Positions 43,275 to 53,479 are shown, counted from the first letter of the stretch. The stretch is DNA of 64,000 nt from Saprospiraceae bacterium (GCA_024103005.1 JAGFJA010000007.1:186001-250000); one strand, 5' to 3'. Notes: generated by a model not told the origin, from the letters alone. Numbers and translations: made by a program.

Positions 43275-46200
43275 TTAAGAAACTCTTTCCAGTACCAGAT
43301 CATGCTCAAACGAACGGAAATCTACCTGACTTAGTCCGCTGATGCCTTGCTGTTCCATATAGACGCCGTACATCACATCCACAGCAGCCATGGTAGCTTT
43401 GTTGTGGGTAATTATGATAAACTGGGATTCTTTACTGAATTTACGGATGATTTTATTCAGTTTCTCAACATTCGTATCGTCCAGCGGAGCATCCAATTCG
43501 TCAAAGATGCAGAATGGAGCCGGTTTGAGCAGATAAAGTGAAAAAAGGAAGGCAATGGCCGTCAATGTTTTTTCTCCTCCCGATAGCTGGCTCAGACTTT
43601 GCGGTCGCTTGCCCTTTGGCTTTGCAATGATGCCTATATCAGATTCAAGCGGACTTCCCGGATTAGTGATGACGAGATCACAGTCGTCATCTTCAGTAAA
43701 CAGACTTCTGAAGACCATCTTAAAGTTTTCCCTGACCTCCTCAAATGCTTCCAGGTATTTGGTAGTCGATGTGTTTTCAAGTTCATACAGGGTTTGGGTG
43801 AGCTTTTCTTTTGACTCTAAGATATCATTCTTCTGTGTGACGATCTCATCATATCTTGTTTTAATTTCCTTGTAAGCTTCCAGCGCCAGAGGGTTGATTT
43901 CACCGAATTGCAGGATGGATTGTTTTAATTTTAAATTTTGTGATTCCAGGTCTTTAATCAGTTGTTCTTCTAAATGTTTAAGTTGATTATCATCTAAAGA
44001 TTCCAGTTCACCAAATTCAATTCTGAAATTGTCTTCCAGCCTGTTCAATTCATAGTTAGCGGCATTCCATTTGTCTTTCCATTCATTTGCAATCGTCTGG
44101 ATATTGGCCAGAGCTTTCTGGAGAATCTTCAAGGCTTGTTCTGCTTCATAGATCTTCTTTTTCTCTTCGAAATAGTGTCCTTCTACTTCACTGAATTCAG
44201 CTTGAGCCGCCTTGAACCGGTCTCCTTGCTCTACAATGGCATTTTCAGTATCTTCCAGTTGACCTTCCAGGGAGGCCATCTCTACGAGGCTGACACTTTG
44301 GGTGGATTCCAGCTGTTTTTTCTGTTCGTTGTAGGAGTCAATCTGATCGGCAATCATTTTAATTTCCTTCTCTATTCCGGACCGGTTATTTTCTGACTTT
44401 ACAACATTCATTTTAATGCTATTAACAAGATTGCCGGCTTCATTGAGAGAAGCAGTCTTGATTTTCAACTCTTCTCTGTGTTCCGTAACTTTCTCATTTA
44501 ATGCCTGAAGCTCAGCTTTTATTTCCTCAATTGGTCCGGCATTTTGCTGGATTTTTGTGTTAAAATCTTCCAGTTTTTTAAGGAGGATAGTTTCATCGGC
44601 AGATATTTTCTCCAATTGAAGCTGTAGGTGTTCTGCCTTAACTTTTAGCTGAATCAGATTATCTTTTATCTGTTGATGCTGCTTGTTGAGTGTGTCGAGT
44701 TGAGGAGATTTGTTGATTAAACGGATTTCTTTAATTTGTTCCTCAATATCTGACAGTTTAATAAAGTATTCACTATCGGCTTTTTTCAATGAAATGGCGG
44801 ATTCTTCCAGCGACTCCAGTCTGATTTTCCGTCCAAGTAAATTTCCTTCGATAAGCCCCATTGATCCGCCGGATGCGTAGCCTTGTGAAGCTGTCATACT
44901 TCCATCTTCCGTCACAAACCGGATATCTGAGTCAGATTCCATCAACTTTAGATGCTCCTTATGGATATTTTCCACAATATAAACGTGATACAAAAGCCTG
45001 TCAAATAAATTTTTATACTTCGGATGGCATTGGATGATGGATGACAAAGGTGTCGCACCTTCAATACCTTGAGGTGGTGGTACTTTATCTGAAAATGCCT
45101 CCAGGACAATAAATCCGGCCTTCCCTTTTTGTGCGGAAGAAAGCAGATTTATATGGTGAAATGCTTCCGTATAAGTGTCAACGACTAGGTGGGTGAGATA
45201 GGCTTGCAAGAAGTTTTCAAGGGTTGGTCGATATTTTTCTTCACAGTTGATGAGGTCTGCTATGAGATTTTGTTCTTTATCCTTATGAGTAGAAGTCAGG
45301 TATTTTACTGCTTCCGGAAATCCTTCCTGATTATCTATCAGGGATTTGAGCAGTTTCATCTCATGATTGGTCTGATCAATCTTCCTTTCAACTTCTCTTT
45401 TTTCGGAGGTGATTTGTTCCTTTATCTCCAGGAGCTCCTGTATTCGGATGTCCTGTGCCGCGATTTCTTCTTTTAGTTGAGTGATCTGACTTTCAAGGTG
45501 GACGGCTGATTTTTCAGATTCGGCTATTTGGTTTTGCAGGGTGGCAGATTGTTCCTTGATGGTTGCTTCCTGATGCTTGAATTTTCCGGCATCAGATTGC
45601 AAGGAAGTCAATTGTGCCCTGGCTATGGCAGTTTCTTTTTCAAGGTTAAATAAGCGGGAGTTATCCGACTCAAGTCTTGCTATGATGGGTTCAGTATCTG
45701 ACTCTAATGATCTGATTTCCTGCTTGATGGTCTCATAGGTGGCTTGCTGATTTGAAAGGTTTTCATTTAAATCGGATAATTCGGCTTCTATATCGGGTAA
45801 CTTTGATTGGAGCGTATCCCTTTGTATGCTTAATTCGTCCATTTTATTTTTAGCCCTTTCAAAGTCATTCAAAGCCTGCTGTGCCTTGCTCTTAACAAAT
45901 GAAATCCTTTGAATGGTCATATCCCGCTTTTTTTCATGGGCTTTCTGTTCATCCAGGATGGCATTTGCCTTTTTTTGATACTCTGTAAGGGAAATTTCCT
46001 GATGAATCAGGTCATTTTTTTTAATTTCAAGATCTGATTCTGCATTATGGATCTCCATTTCTTTCAATTCGGCTGCCAGTTTGCCTTCCTGCATCTTTTC
46101 TGCAGTGGATTGTATCTGAGCGTTTATCCTCTGTTGCCGGTAATGAAAGAGAATAAGCGCATTCTCCTTGTATTTATTTTTGATTTCATTAAATTTTTCT

Positions 46201-46835
46201 GCCCTGCGTGCCTGTTTTTTAAGGGTATTCATATTGGATTCAATCTCGCTAAGCAGGTCATCTACCCGATTGAGGTCATCTATCGTGATCTGGAGTTTGG
46301 ATAAGGTCTCTTTTTTACGTGATTTATATTTAGAAATGCCGGCAGCCTGCTCTATCATCATCCGACGATAGTTGTCTTTGTTGTTGAGCAGGTCTTCTAC
46401 CATACCAAATCCAATGATGGCATAAGTATTACTTCCGACGCCTGTATCGGCAAAAAGTGAATAGATATCTTTAAGCCGGCACGTTACATTGTTGAGCCGG
46501 TATTCACTTTCACCTGACTGGTAGAGGATACGGGTAATTTTGACTTCGTTGTAATCTACGGGGAGAATATTTTTTGTATTGTCAAAAATCAATGAAACCT
46601 GAGCCATACCGGCGGGTTTCTTATTTTTAGTGCCATTGAATATGACACTTGACATTTTGTCCAGTCGCAATTCTGCACTTTTTTGTTCGCCAAGAACCCA
46701 GCGAATAGCATCGACGATATTTGACTTGCCACTACCATTTGGACCGACGATGCCGGTGACATTTTCATTGAAATGAATGACCGTATCATTGGCAAAGCTT
46801 TTGAAGCCTTTGATTTCTAATCGTGAGAATCTCAT
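43275..46835 (-). CDS. smc: SMC chromosome segregation/condensation ATPase
   Basis: A 1186-residue SMC protein. The Walker A motif is GPNGSGKS at 31-38, two long coiled coils (about 170-500 and 670-1010) flank the hinge domain of about 515-660 (with GSMTASQGYASGGSMG), the ABC signature is LSGGEK at 1084-1089, and Walker B is FCIFDELDA at about 1108-1116. It folds and loops DNA with ScpA and ScpB, which are not in the window. Length is normal. A gap of 65 bases separates it from the acyl carrier protein gene on the same strand. Confidence 0.96.
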   Translation of the reverse strand: MRFSRLEIKGFKSFANDTVIHFNENVTGIVGPNGSGKSNIVDAIRWVLGEQKSAELRLDKMSSVIFNGTKNKKPAGMAQVSLIFDNTKNILPVDYNEVKITRILYQSGESEYRLNNVTCRLKDIYSLFADTGVGSNTYAIIGFGMVEDLLNNKDNYRRMMIEQAAGISKYKSRKKETLSKLQITIDDLNRVDDLLSEIESNMNTLKKQARRAEKFNEIKNKYKENALILFHYRQQRINAQIQSTAEKMQEGKLAAELKEMEIHNAESDLEIKKNDLIHQEISLTEYQKKANAILDEQKAHEKKRDMTIQRISFVKSKAQQALNDFERAKNKMDELSIQRDTLQSKLPDIEAELSDLNENLSNQQATYETIKQEIRSLESDTEPIIARLESDNSRLFNLEKETAIARAQLTSLQSDAGKFKHQEATIKEQSATLQNQIAESEKSAVHLESQITQLKEEIAAQDIRIQELLEIKEQITSEKREVERKIDQTNHEMKLLKSLIDNQEGFPEAVKYLTSTHKDKEQNLIADLINCEEKYRPTLENFLQAYLTHLVVDTYTEAFHHINLLSSAQKGKAGFIVLEAFSDKVPPPQGIEGATPLSSIIQCHPKYKNLFDRLLYHVYIVENIHKEHLKLMESDSDIRFVTEDGSMTASQGYASGGSMGLIEGNLLGRKIRLESLEESAISLKKADSEYFIKLSDIEEQIKEIRLINKSPQLDTLNKQHQQIKDNLIQLKVKAEHLQLQLEKISADETILLKKLEDFNTKIQQNAGPIEEIKAELQALNEKVTEHREELKIKTASLNEAGNLVNSIKMNVVKSENNRSGIEKEIKMIADQIDSYNEQKKQLESTQSVSLVEMASLEGQLEDTENAIVEQGDRFKAAQAEFSEVEGHYFEEKKKIYEAEQALKILQKALANIQTIANEWKDKWNAANYELNRLEDNFRIEFGELESLDDNQLKHLEEQLIKDLESQNLKLKQSILQFGEINPLALEAYKEIKTRYDEIVTQKNDILESKEKLTQTLYELENTSTTKYLEAFEEVRENFKMVFRSLFTEDDDCDLVITNPGSPLESDIGIIAKPKGKRPQSLSQLSGGEKTLTAIAFLFSLYLLKPAPFCIFDELDAPLDDTNVEKLNKIIRKFSKESQFIIITHNKATMAAVDVMYGVYMEQQGISGLSQVDFRSFEHDLVLERVS

Positions 46836-47016
46836 ACGATTGCGAAATTATAAAAAATATCAGGTTCGCATGAGGTTTTAATTTATAAATGATTTTATAA
46901 TATGTAACTGTCTAAAAATGTTAATTCAATTGTAACAGAATGTATTACGGCAGGATTTGCTTATTTGGGAGGAAGGTATATGAAGCACCTTTTATTTAAT
47001 AGAAAACATATTTTTT

Positions 47017-47412
47017 TTAGCGGCGAAAGCTTATTTTTCGCTTAGCCTGACGAGTCATAAAATCAAGAATGAGGACAGTGTAAATAGTATAATGAGCAAA
47101 AAACGGAATGATGAAAAATATATTTTCAGGCTTCATCTCCCGATAATAAAGGAAAACCAAACCAGCACACAGCACCATCTTAGTGATCATCGTCCCTATG
47201 ATGAGGTGATTAAACAAATAAATATTTCTGCTACGGGATGCATAATCTCCTCCTATATAAAATAATATGCTTAGGGCAGAGAAAAATAATATGCAGAGGA
47301 GAGAAAAGCCGGAATATTTTTCAAGATTTAATAAATAAATTAAGCTGAAATGTACGATAAACGCTGAAATCGTATAAAATATCAATCTAATTATAAATCC
47401 TTTAACCGACAT
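47017..47412 (-). CDS. AtpI-like small membrane protein
   Basis: A 131-residue protein with four membrane helices (about 7-27, 35-53, 68-90 and 96-118), short loops and a basic tail (TRQAKRKISFRR). A protein of this size and layout commonly follows atpZ in Bacteroidota ATP synthase operons, as an AtpI-like assembly factor. Here it lies 89 bases after the AtpZ gene but is followed by smc and not by atpB. The identity is inferred mainly from position and topology; there is no diagnostic motif. Confidence 0.55.
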   Translation of the reverse strand: MSVKGFIIRLIFYTISAFIVHFSLIYLLNLEKYSGFSLLCILFFSALSILFYIGGDYASRSRNIYLFNHLIIGTMITKMVLCAGLVFLYYREMKPENIFFIIPFFAHYTIYTVLILDFMTRQAKRKISFRR

Positions 47413-47501
47413 AAACCTATACGGATAAATTTAGTTTTTTATTCCATTAATTAAAAAGTTGGATTTTCCCTACATTCCAAAAGTATGAAATCAGCAACAA
47501 A

Positions 47502-47732
47502 TTAAAGTTTATCCCGGCTCAGATCTTTGATTAATTTATAAAGATAGGCAAACATAAAAACCAGAATGAGTCCGGCAGTCCAATACCTGGGGTTCCCTGC
47601 ATTCCATTTTCTGTCGAGGAAATCTCCGAGATAATATCCAATTAAAATCACTCCAATCAGCTGAAAGCCCATTCCGGTATATCGGAGATAGGTCAGTGCA
47701 TTTTTTTTATCAGACCTTTTGAAGTTTTCCAA
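47502..47732 (-). CDS. atpZ: AtpZ/AtpI-family protein
   Basis: A 76-residue protein with two membrane helices (about 16-33 and 47-66) and the family-like LRYTGMGFQLIGVILIGYYL and GDFLDRKWN turn, then a cationic end. AtpZ/AtpI proteins assist assembly of the F0 ring or Mg2+ uptake of ATP synthase. The start is a TTG at 47732, three bases after the bactofilin stop, and there is no earlier ATG, so it is probably translated with the bactofilin. The expected atpB, atpE and other genes do not follow. Confidence 0.85.
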   Translation of the reverse strand: MENFKRSDKKNALTYLRYTGMGFQLIGVILIGYYLGDFLDRKWNAGNPRYWTAGLILVFMFAYLYKLIKDLSRDKL

Positions 47733-47735
47733 TGA

Positions 47736-48119
47736 TTAATCTGATTTTTTTTCAGAATTACCCGGGCCTGATGTCATAGTACATTTTACATTGAAGACTG
47801 CACCATTTTCGACGATAAGCCGTTGGGTGGTTATATCTCCGTCTATTGAGGCCTTACTGTGGACCTCAAGATTTTCGGTTACCCTAAGAGTTCCTTTCAG
47901 CCGACCCTGAATGATGGCTGATTTAGCCTTAATGTCACCTTCAACCTTCCCGGTTTCGCCTATTACAATTCTAGCACTGCAATCGATATTTCCTTTGATG
48001 GTGCCATCTACACGAATATCTGAAGCAGCTACAATATTACCCGTAATCGTCGATCCTGCGCTTAAGCTGTTAATCGAAAAGCCTTCGCCGGATTTTTCAC
48101 CTTGTTTTGAATTAAACAT
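47736..48119 (-). CDS. Bactofilin (polymer-forming cytoskeletal protein)
   Basis: A 127-residue bactofilin. Its core, about residues 20-110, is a right-handed beta-helix with hydrophobic residues at regular spacing (ITGNIVAASDIRVDGTIKGN, IVIGETGKVEGDIKA). Flanking tails are hydrophilic and short. Bactofilins polymerise into filaments at the inner membrane and serve as scaffolds for cell shape or envelope machines. It is 43 bases downstream of the PorP/SprF gene and three bases before atpZ, as in several Bacteroidota atp loci. The family is sure; the partner machine is not. Confidence 0.9.
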   Translation of the reverse strand: MFNSKQGEKSGEGFSINSLSAGSTITGNIVAASDIRVDGTIKGNIDCSARIVIGETGKVEGDIKAKSAIIQGRLKGTLRVTENLEVHSKASIDGDITTQRLIVENGAVFNVKCTMTSGPGNSEKKSD

Positions 48120-48162
48120 ATATATTAAACATTCAGGGGTGTATGAGGTTTTGTTCTATGTC

Positions 48163-49212
48163 TTAGAATGTCGGACAATAAACACCTCTTCTTTCAGGAC
48201 CACAAATCAGATAACCCAATGAGAACTCAACAGCTCCGTTGTAATTACTTGCAGGAGTAAGAGAAGATACGTTCAGGTCATAGCTGAATCCAATGGTAAA
48301 CTGGTTGTAATCAAGTCTGGTGGACAAGATGATAGCATCTGTTTCAAGTGCTTTCTGCCAGTGATTGGATATACGCGCCCATAAACCAAATTGGATGGCC
48401 TGACGGGTCCAGCGACTTTTGTCCAGCCAAAGACGAAGAGATGTACCGCCATTTACCTGGAAGGAAGGTCCCTGGAAGAAGGTTACAACACCCGGTACCA
48501 AGCTGATTTGTTCATTAAGTGCAAAGTCACCACCTGCATGTACGGTTATCTTGGAATATAAAGGAACATCTATACCTTCATTGAGGAAGGATTGATTAGG
48601 TCGGGTGATGTGACTATAAGCTCCGCCGATATAAAAACTGCTCTCTTCATCGAATACGGAAAACCATAAAAGTCCCGCACCTAATTCTCCAAACCAGAAG
48701 GAATTATTAAAGTTGGCTTCATTTTCCTGAGAAGGTAAATTGGCTATCCAGGTACCATCTTTAGCTTGTAAACCCCACTTAGCTCTCTGGAAGTCGATAC
48801 TTCTGTTGGAAGCTCCACCCATCACACCAAAAGATAGATAGTGTGCTGATTTTCTGCTCCCGCCCAATCTCTTACTGTAACTTCCTGAAATCTGAGGAGA
48901 AATAGTAGCAAAGCTCAATTCTCCTGCCCGATCACCCCAAAAGTTAAAACCGACTCCCCAGTAATCATATCTCCCGACAGTGTTCTTTCTGTCATACGAA
49001 GCTGCAAAAGTGTTGAAGGCATTGCTTTTTAAGACACTTGCCCATTGATTACGGTATGACATGGTAAATCTGTCCGTACAGTTCATTACACCTGTCATCG
49101 CCGGATTTAAGTTGAGAGGAGAAGCATAAAACTGCGAGAAATGTATATCCTGCGCATTAAGTGCTATAGAAAAAAAGAAAAAAGTAATTACAACAAGTAA
49201 AGATTTCTGCAT
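48163..49212 (-). CDS. PorP/SprF-family type IX secretion membrane protein
   Basis: A 349-residue protein with a signal peptide of about 20 residues and a beta-barrel-like remainder. The start of the mature part, DIHFSQFYASPLNLNPAMTG, is the PorP/SprF signature; YRNQW and many aromatic strand ends follow. PorP/SprF proteins act in the outer membrane in secretion or attachment of T9SS-exported proteins such as SprB. The giant adhesin at 21626 is such a substrate, but the two loci are 16 kb apart and the pairing is only possible. It is the first gene of the unit leading into bactofilin and atpZ. A near-consensus promoter box (TACCTTTA, minus strand, 49254-49247) lies 35 bases upstream. Confidence 0.9.
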   Translation of the reverse strand: MQKSLLVVITFFFFSIALNAQDIHFSQFYASPLNLNPAMTGVMNCTDRFTMSYRNQWASVLKSNAFNTFAASYDRKNTVGRYDYWGVGFNFWGDRAGELSFATISPQISGSYSKRLGGSRKSAHYLSFGVMGGASNRSIDFQRAKWGLQAKDGTWIANLPSQENEANFNNSFWFGELGAGLLWFSVFDEESSFYIGGAYSHITRPNQSFLNEGIDVPLYSKITVHAGGDFALNEQISLVPGVVTFFQGPSFQVNGGTSLRLWLDKSRWTRQAIQFGLWARISNHWQKALETDAIILSTRLDYNQFTIGFSYDLNVSSLTPASNYNGAVEFSLGYLICGPERRGVYCPTF

Positions 49213-49641
49213 TGAAAATAAATTTAAAACTTACTATCTATCGGAGTAAAGGTATAAATTTTTTAAATATTGCTACTGTTAAAATTTTATTTATTTCGAA
49301 CCGCACATTCTTAAAATAGTCTTTTCAAGAACGTATAATCATAAATATTTCATTTGTAACCTGTTTCGGAATGAATTGTCATCATATTTACGGACAAATT
49401 ATAATTTTTTATATGTTTGGATTTTGACTATTTCCTCAAATATCTTATTAACAAAAAAATTTGCCTCAGCGATTGTTTTACATCAGATATAACGCTTTTA
49501 TTCAGGATAAATAGTGGATGTAAAATGTTAATTTTCTGATGAAATCCATAATTTAACTTTTCGATTTTTCCTTTTGGTGGGATTTAAATTCGATACTTTT
49601 TTATTTCCTGTAATTTAATTATTTTAACTTTATAATTCACT
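49213..49641. other. Divergent intergenic region, no gene seen
   Basis: About 430 AT-rich bases between the PorP/SprF gene (minus) and the GSCFA gene (plus). It should contain both promoters. A TATGTTTG at 49412-49419 fits the promoter box but lies 223 bases before the GSCFA start. No open frame, repeat or RNA gene was recognised. Confidence 0.5.
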
Positions 49642-50595
49642 ATGGAAGAAAACCATTATACCGTAATAAATATTCCACCTGTCCGTTCAATGCTATGTTC
49701 GGATAAGTTTGTGCTTACAGGCTCATGCTTTTCACAGCATATAGGAAAAAAGCTGGCTTCTTGTGGCATGAAGATTTTGGAGAATCCGCATGGCATCTTA
49801 TTTAATCCGCTCTCCATCGCCTTAAGTCTGGGAAATGCCTTGTCCGGGAGAAGGTATGGAGAAGAAATATGTCTCAGGCGGGACGGGCTTTTCTTCTCTT
49901 ATATGCACCACACGTCAATCTATAATGTGGATAAAGAGAAGTTGATTGTCAGGATTAATGAAGATAACATGCATTTGCAAGAAGACCTTACAGTAGCAGA
50001 TTATCTGATAATTACGTGGGGTTCAGCTCATTATTATCGCCTTAATACCTCGGGAAATATTGTCGCTAATTGTCACAAGCAACCCTCTGAGACTTTCGAA
50101 AAAAAAATGGCGACCGTTGCAGAAATTGTTGAAATGTACGAACAGTTGTTCGTTTCTCTGTTTGATAAAAATCCCAGTATCAAAATCGTAATGACAGTGA
50201 GCCCTGTAAGGTATTTGAAGGATGGGTTTATCGAAAATCAAATAAGTAAAGCCAATCTGATCCTGGCTGTTCACCACTTATGCCAAAAATTCACGAATAG
50301 AGTAATGTATTTTCCGTCGTACGAAATCTTCATGGACGAATTGAGAGACTATCGGTTTTATGACAGGGACATGGTTCACCCCAATGAGTTGGGGATTGAC
50401 TATGTCTGGGAGCGATTCAGGAGAACTTATTTTGACAAAGAGCAGCAAGGCATCATAGAAGAAGCTGAAAACATCAACAGAATGAAAAATCACCGGATTC
50501 TCTTTCCTGAAGCTGAAAGTACCGGAAAGTTTATGGAATCAAGGGAGGCGGCTATCGGAAGATTTTGCGAAAAATATCCCTATTTGAATATATAA
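49642..50595 (+). CDS. GSCFA-domain protein
   Basis: A 317-residue protein of the GSCFA family, related to SGNH hydrolases. The family block GSCFSQHIG is at 27-35, giving a candidate nucleophile Ser28, and DRDMVHPNELG at 241-251 fits the catalytic Asp/His block of SGNH enzymes. An expected Gly/Asn oxyanion set is suggested by WGSAHYYR at about 126-133. No signal peptide is visible. The substrate is unknown; family members are often linked to envelope polysaccharides. It stands alone, with a convergent aldehyde dehydrogenase gene. Confidence 0.88.
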   Translation: MEENHYTVINIPPVRSMLCSDKFVLTGSCFSQHIGKKLASCGMKILENPHGILFNPLSIALSLGNALSGRRYGEEICLRRDGLFFSYMHHTSIYNVDKEKLIVRINEDNMHLQEDLTVADYLIITWGSAHYYRLNTSGNIVANCHKQPSETFEKKMATVAEIVEMYEQLFVSLFDKNPSIKIVMTVSPVRYLKDGFIENQISKANLILAVHHLCQKFTNRVMYFPSYEIFMDELRDYRFYDRDMVHPNELGIDYVWERFRRTYFDKEQQGIIEEAENINRMKNHRILFPEAESTGKFMESREAAIGRFCEKYPYLNI

Positions 50596-50670
50596 CAATT
50601 CTTCGGGTTGAATTCTAAAGCGGTACCGATACAGCTCTTAATTCAGGTTTAAAGACAATCAGGCAGTCTT

Positions 50671-52122
50671 TCAGAGAAATTGTTGTGTAACGCTTTTTGA
50701 TTCCGTGAAGAATCGGAGAGCATCCCATCCGCCTTCTCTTCCGAGTCCTGATTGCTTGACGCCTCCGAATGGTGTCCTAAGGTCTCTGACCAGCCAGCAA
50801 TTGACCCAAACGATGCCACTTTGAGCGTTGTTGGCCAGGTAATGGATAGTGTCTGTGTTGGATGACCAGATGACGGTATCCAAGCCATAACCTGTGGCAT
50901 TGGCGAGTTGTATGGCTTCATCTAGGGAAGAGAATTTTTGAAGCGTAACCACCGGACCGAAGATTTCTTCCTTATTTGTACGGCATTCTTGATTTAGTCC
51001 TTCTATGACGGTTGGCTCGATATAATATCCATCCTGGAAGGGTGGTGGTAACGTGATTTTATTTCCACCAGCCAGAACAATTCCGCCTTCCTCTTTGGCA
51101 AGTTCAATTGCACTTAAAATCTTGTCAAAATGTTGCTTTGAGACAATAGCACCCTGATCAATTTTATAATTAGTTTCGAGCGGTTGCCCTACTTTCAACT
51201 GTGATACAAGGTGGGTAAAGTCAGACTTAAACCTGTCATATATGGTATCCTGGATAAGCAGTCGGCTGGTACATAAGCAGATCTGACCCTGATTTGAAAA
51301 TGCAGATCTGACGGTATCTTTCAGCATTTTTTCATAGTTACAATCATCCAGGATGATGGCCGCATTTTTTCCGCCCAATTCAAGGGATAGCTTTTTGAGC
51401 ATAGGACCGGCAATACTGATAATGTGCTTGCCGGTGGCTGTGCCTCCTGTAAATGAAATAGCCTTAATGTCGGGATGGCTGACGATGGCATTTCCGGTAT
51501 TGGGGCCTGTACCGTGCAGAATATTTAATACGCCTGCCGGCAGACCTGCTTCGTTACAGATCTCACCGAGGATGGAGGCAGTGACAGGAGTAATTTCTGA
51601 TGGTTTGGCTATGATACAGTTGCCGGCAGCTATTGCGGGGACGATTTTCCATGTAAAAAGATACAAAGGCAGGTTCCACGGCGATATACATCCGACTATA
51701 CCTATAGGTTGACGAAGGGTGTAGGAGAGGGTAGCCGGGTGGTCGTAGTATGACTCTGAGCTAAAGTGTTTGATAGCCGTGGCGAAAAACCTGAAGTTGC
51801 TGGCAGCCCGGGGAATATCCACCTTTTTGGATAGCCAGAGAGGTTTGCCATTGTCTGTACTTTCCGCCAGGGCAAGTTCGTCCATTTTATTATCAATGAT
51901 GTCTGCGATACGATTTAATATGGCAAATCGCTGATCCAGACTGGTCTGGCTCCAGGCGGGAAAGGCCTTTTGGGCTATATGGACAGCCAGATTGACGTCA
52001 TTTTCATCAGAATCGGCTATGGTGCCATAAACCTGACCTGTAGAAGGATTGACATTGGGTATGGTAGCGCCTGAGAGTGCGGGTTGATACTTGCCATCAA
52101 TAAAGTTATGGACGTGAATCAT
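50671..52122 (-). CDS. Aldehyde dehydrogenase (NAD(P)-dependent)
   Basis: A 483-residue aldehyde dehydrogenase. The catalytic cysteine is Cys282 in NQGQICLCTSR and the general base Glu248 is in LELGGKN; the cofactor loop reads FTGGTATGK at 224-232 and the N169-type anchor lies in ISPWNLPLY. The C-terminus has FGGVKQSGLGREGG. It oxidises an aldehyde to the acid; the closest look is the 2-hydroxymuconic/betaine-aldehyde group, but the substrate cannot be fixed. The start is ATG at 52122. It stands alone between GSCFA (convergent) and an M23 peptidase gene. Confidence 0.93.
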   Translation of the reverse strand: MIHVHNFIDGKYQPALSGATIPNVNPSTGQVYGTIADSDENDVNLAVHIAQKAFPAWSQTSLDQRFAILNRIADIIDNKMDELALAESTDNGKPLWLSKKVDIPRAASNFRFFATAIKHFSSESYYDHPATLSYTLRQPIGIVGCISPWNLPLYLFTWKIVPAIAAGNCIIAKPSEITPVTASILGEICNEAGLPAGVLNILHGTGPNTGNAIVSHPDIKAISFTGGTATGKHIISIAGPMLKKLSLELGGKNAAIILDDCNYEKMLKDTVRSAFSNQGQICLCTSRLLIQDTIYDRFKSDFTHLVSQLKVGQPLETNYKIDQGAIVSKQHFDKILSAIELAKEEGGIVLAGGNKITLPPPFQDGYYIEPTVIEGLNQECRTNKEEIFGPVVTLQKFSSLDEAIQLANATGYGLDTVIWSSNTDTIHYLANNAQSGIVWVNCWLVRDLRTPFGGVKQSGLGREGGWDALRFFTESKSVTQQFL

Positions 52123-52290
52123 ATTATGCTGACATTATTAAACAAATATCAAAATAAGGGAAATATTTCGAAATAATCGAGAATTAATTTTATTCATAAG
52201 CTCTTTCAAGGCAGGCATAAAAAAATTATTAAAACCGATGAAACGAAAATTCCAAAGAAGGTCAATATTTATGTCAAATGCAAAAGAAAA

Positions 52291-52304
52291 CCGGCCATGA
52301 CCGG
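52291..52304 (-). terminator. Weak hairpin after the M23 peptidase gene
   Basis: A four-base CCGG/CCGG stem around a short loop, followed on the minus strand by a T-rich stretch, just downstream of the M23 gene. The stem is short, so the call is weak. Confidence 0.3.
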
Positions 52305-52342
52305 GGATAAGAAAATTATATTTGTCAGGATAAACCGGAGAA

Positions 52343-53320
52343 TCAGTCCATTGACTTGCCTTCTATCGCCGCTTGTTTGAGCATTTGTGCATATTCGGCA
52401 GATGAAAGTCCGTCAAGTACGAAGTCAATCGGATTGATTGGTTCACCGTTTTTTCTTACTTCATAGTGGAGGTGAGGTGCTGTGGCTGTTCCGGTAGCGC
52501 CGACCTTACCTAGTGGTGTACCTCTTTCCACTTTTTGGCCTTCTCTGACATCTATTTCGGACATATGGGCATATAGCGTGGTATATCCATAGCCATGGTC
52601 AACTAAAACATGCTTGCCATAGCCCCGGCCATTGCCGTTGATTTTACTTACAACACCCTCTCCGGTGGCTACGATCTGGGTACCCCTGGGGCAGGAAAAG
52701 TCTATACCTGTATGCTTTCTCCAGATTTTAAATACAGGATGTAACCTTCTTCCGAATCCGGACAAAAGGGTTATGTCTCTGTTCAGGGCTTCTGCCTTGA
52801 CCGGCTTTATACTTGGGAGGCATTTTAGAAAATGTTCATGCGCCAGGGCACTACTGTATAGCTTGTCAAGAGATTTGGATTGGAGATTGATCTGGTGGTT
52901 GAGTTTATTGGCTTTATCTTCGATTTTGTCTATATTTAGGTTGAGGAGGCTGGTCAGTCTGTTGCGCACGGAATGTTTACCTCCGGTCCCTGCCTGCCAG
53001 ATAGATTCGTCAATGGGTTCAACTCCCATCACTAGGGAATATACCTGAGCGTCTTTTTTGTGAAGGGTTTCAAGATGTTTTGAATATTCATTAAGTTTAT
53101 TATCGAGCAAAACGTATCTGTCTTCAATTTTTTTAAGTTCAGATGATATCTGCTCATCTACCTTATTTTTTGAAGGATTAAAACCATATACCACAAAACA
53201 GGTAACAGCAACCAATAAGGCAATGGCATAGAATTGATACTTTTTATAGAATGGTTTTCGTTGAATAGTCTCAAAAAGAAGCGTTTTCTGATTAAAAACT
53301 ATTTTTTGTTTTTTCTGCAT
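52343..53320 (-). CDS. M23-family peptidoglycan metallopeptidase
   Basis: A 325-residue membrane-anchored peptidase. One helix at about 29-46 anchors it; a coiled coil (about 55-95) and a linker follow; the LytM/M23 domain lies at about 185-305. Zinc ligands are visible: His203 and Asp207 in HTGID, and His285 in APHLHYEV, with His252 (LYAHMS) and His283 as catalytic partners. It cuts peptide crosslinks of the cell wall in the periplasm. The ATG at 53320 gives a basic cytoplasmic start. It is alone on its strand, divergent from alaS. Confidence 0.93.
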   Translation of the reverse strand: MQKKQKIVFNQKTLLFETIQRKPFYKKYQFYAIALLVAVTCFVVYGFNPSKNKVDEQISSELKKIEDRYVLLDNKLNEYSKHLETLHKKDAQVYSLVMGVEPIDESIWQAGTGGKHSVRNRLTSLLNLNIDKIEDKANKLNHQINLQSKSLDKLYSSALAHEHFLKCLPSIKPVKAEALNRDITLLSGFGRRLHPVFKIWRKHTGIDFSCPRGTQIVATGEGVVSKINGNGRGYGKHVLVDHGYGYTTLYAHMSEIDVREGQKVERGTPLGKVGATGTATAPHLHYEVRKNGEPINPIDFVLDGLSSAEYAQMLKQAAIEGKSMD

Positions 53321-53479
53321 TCTCCTAAAATTGGTTTATTTACTTTTGCGTAAAAAATGTACTTCTTAGGTAAAATGAACATGGGATTGTGCAAATGTAC
53401 AATCTATCGGGTATTTTCCAAAGAAATTACAAAATATTTATAAGTAAAATATTTATATGTTAAAATATTGGCATATATA

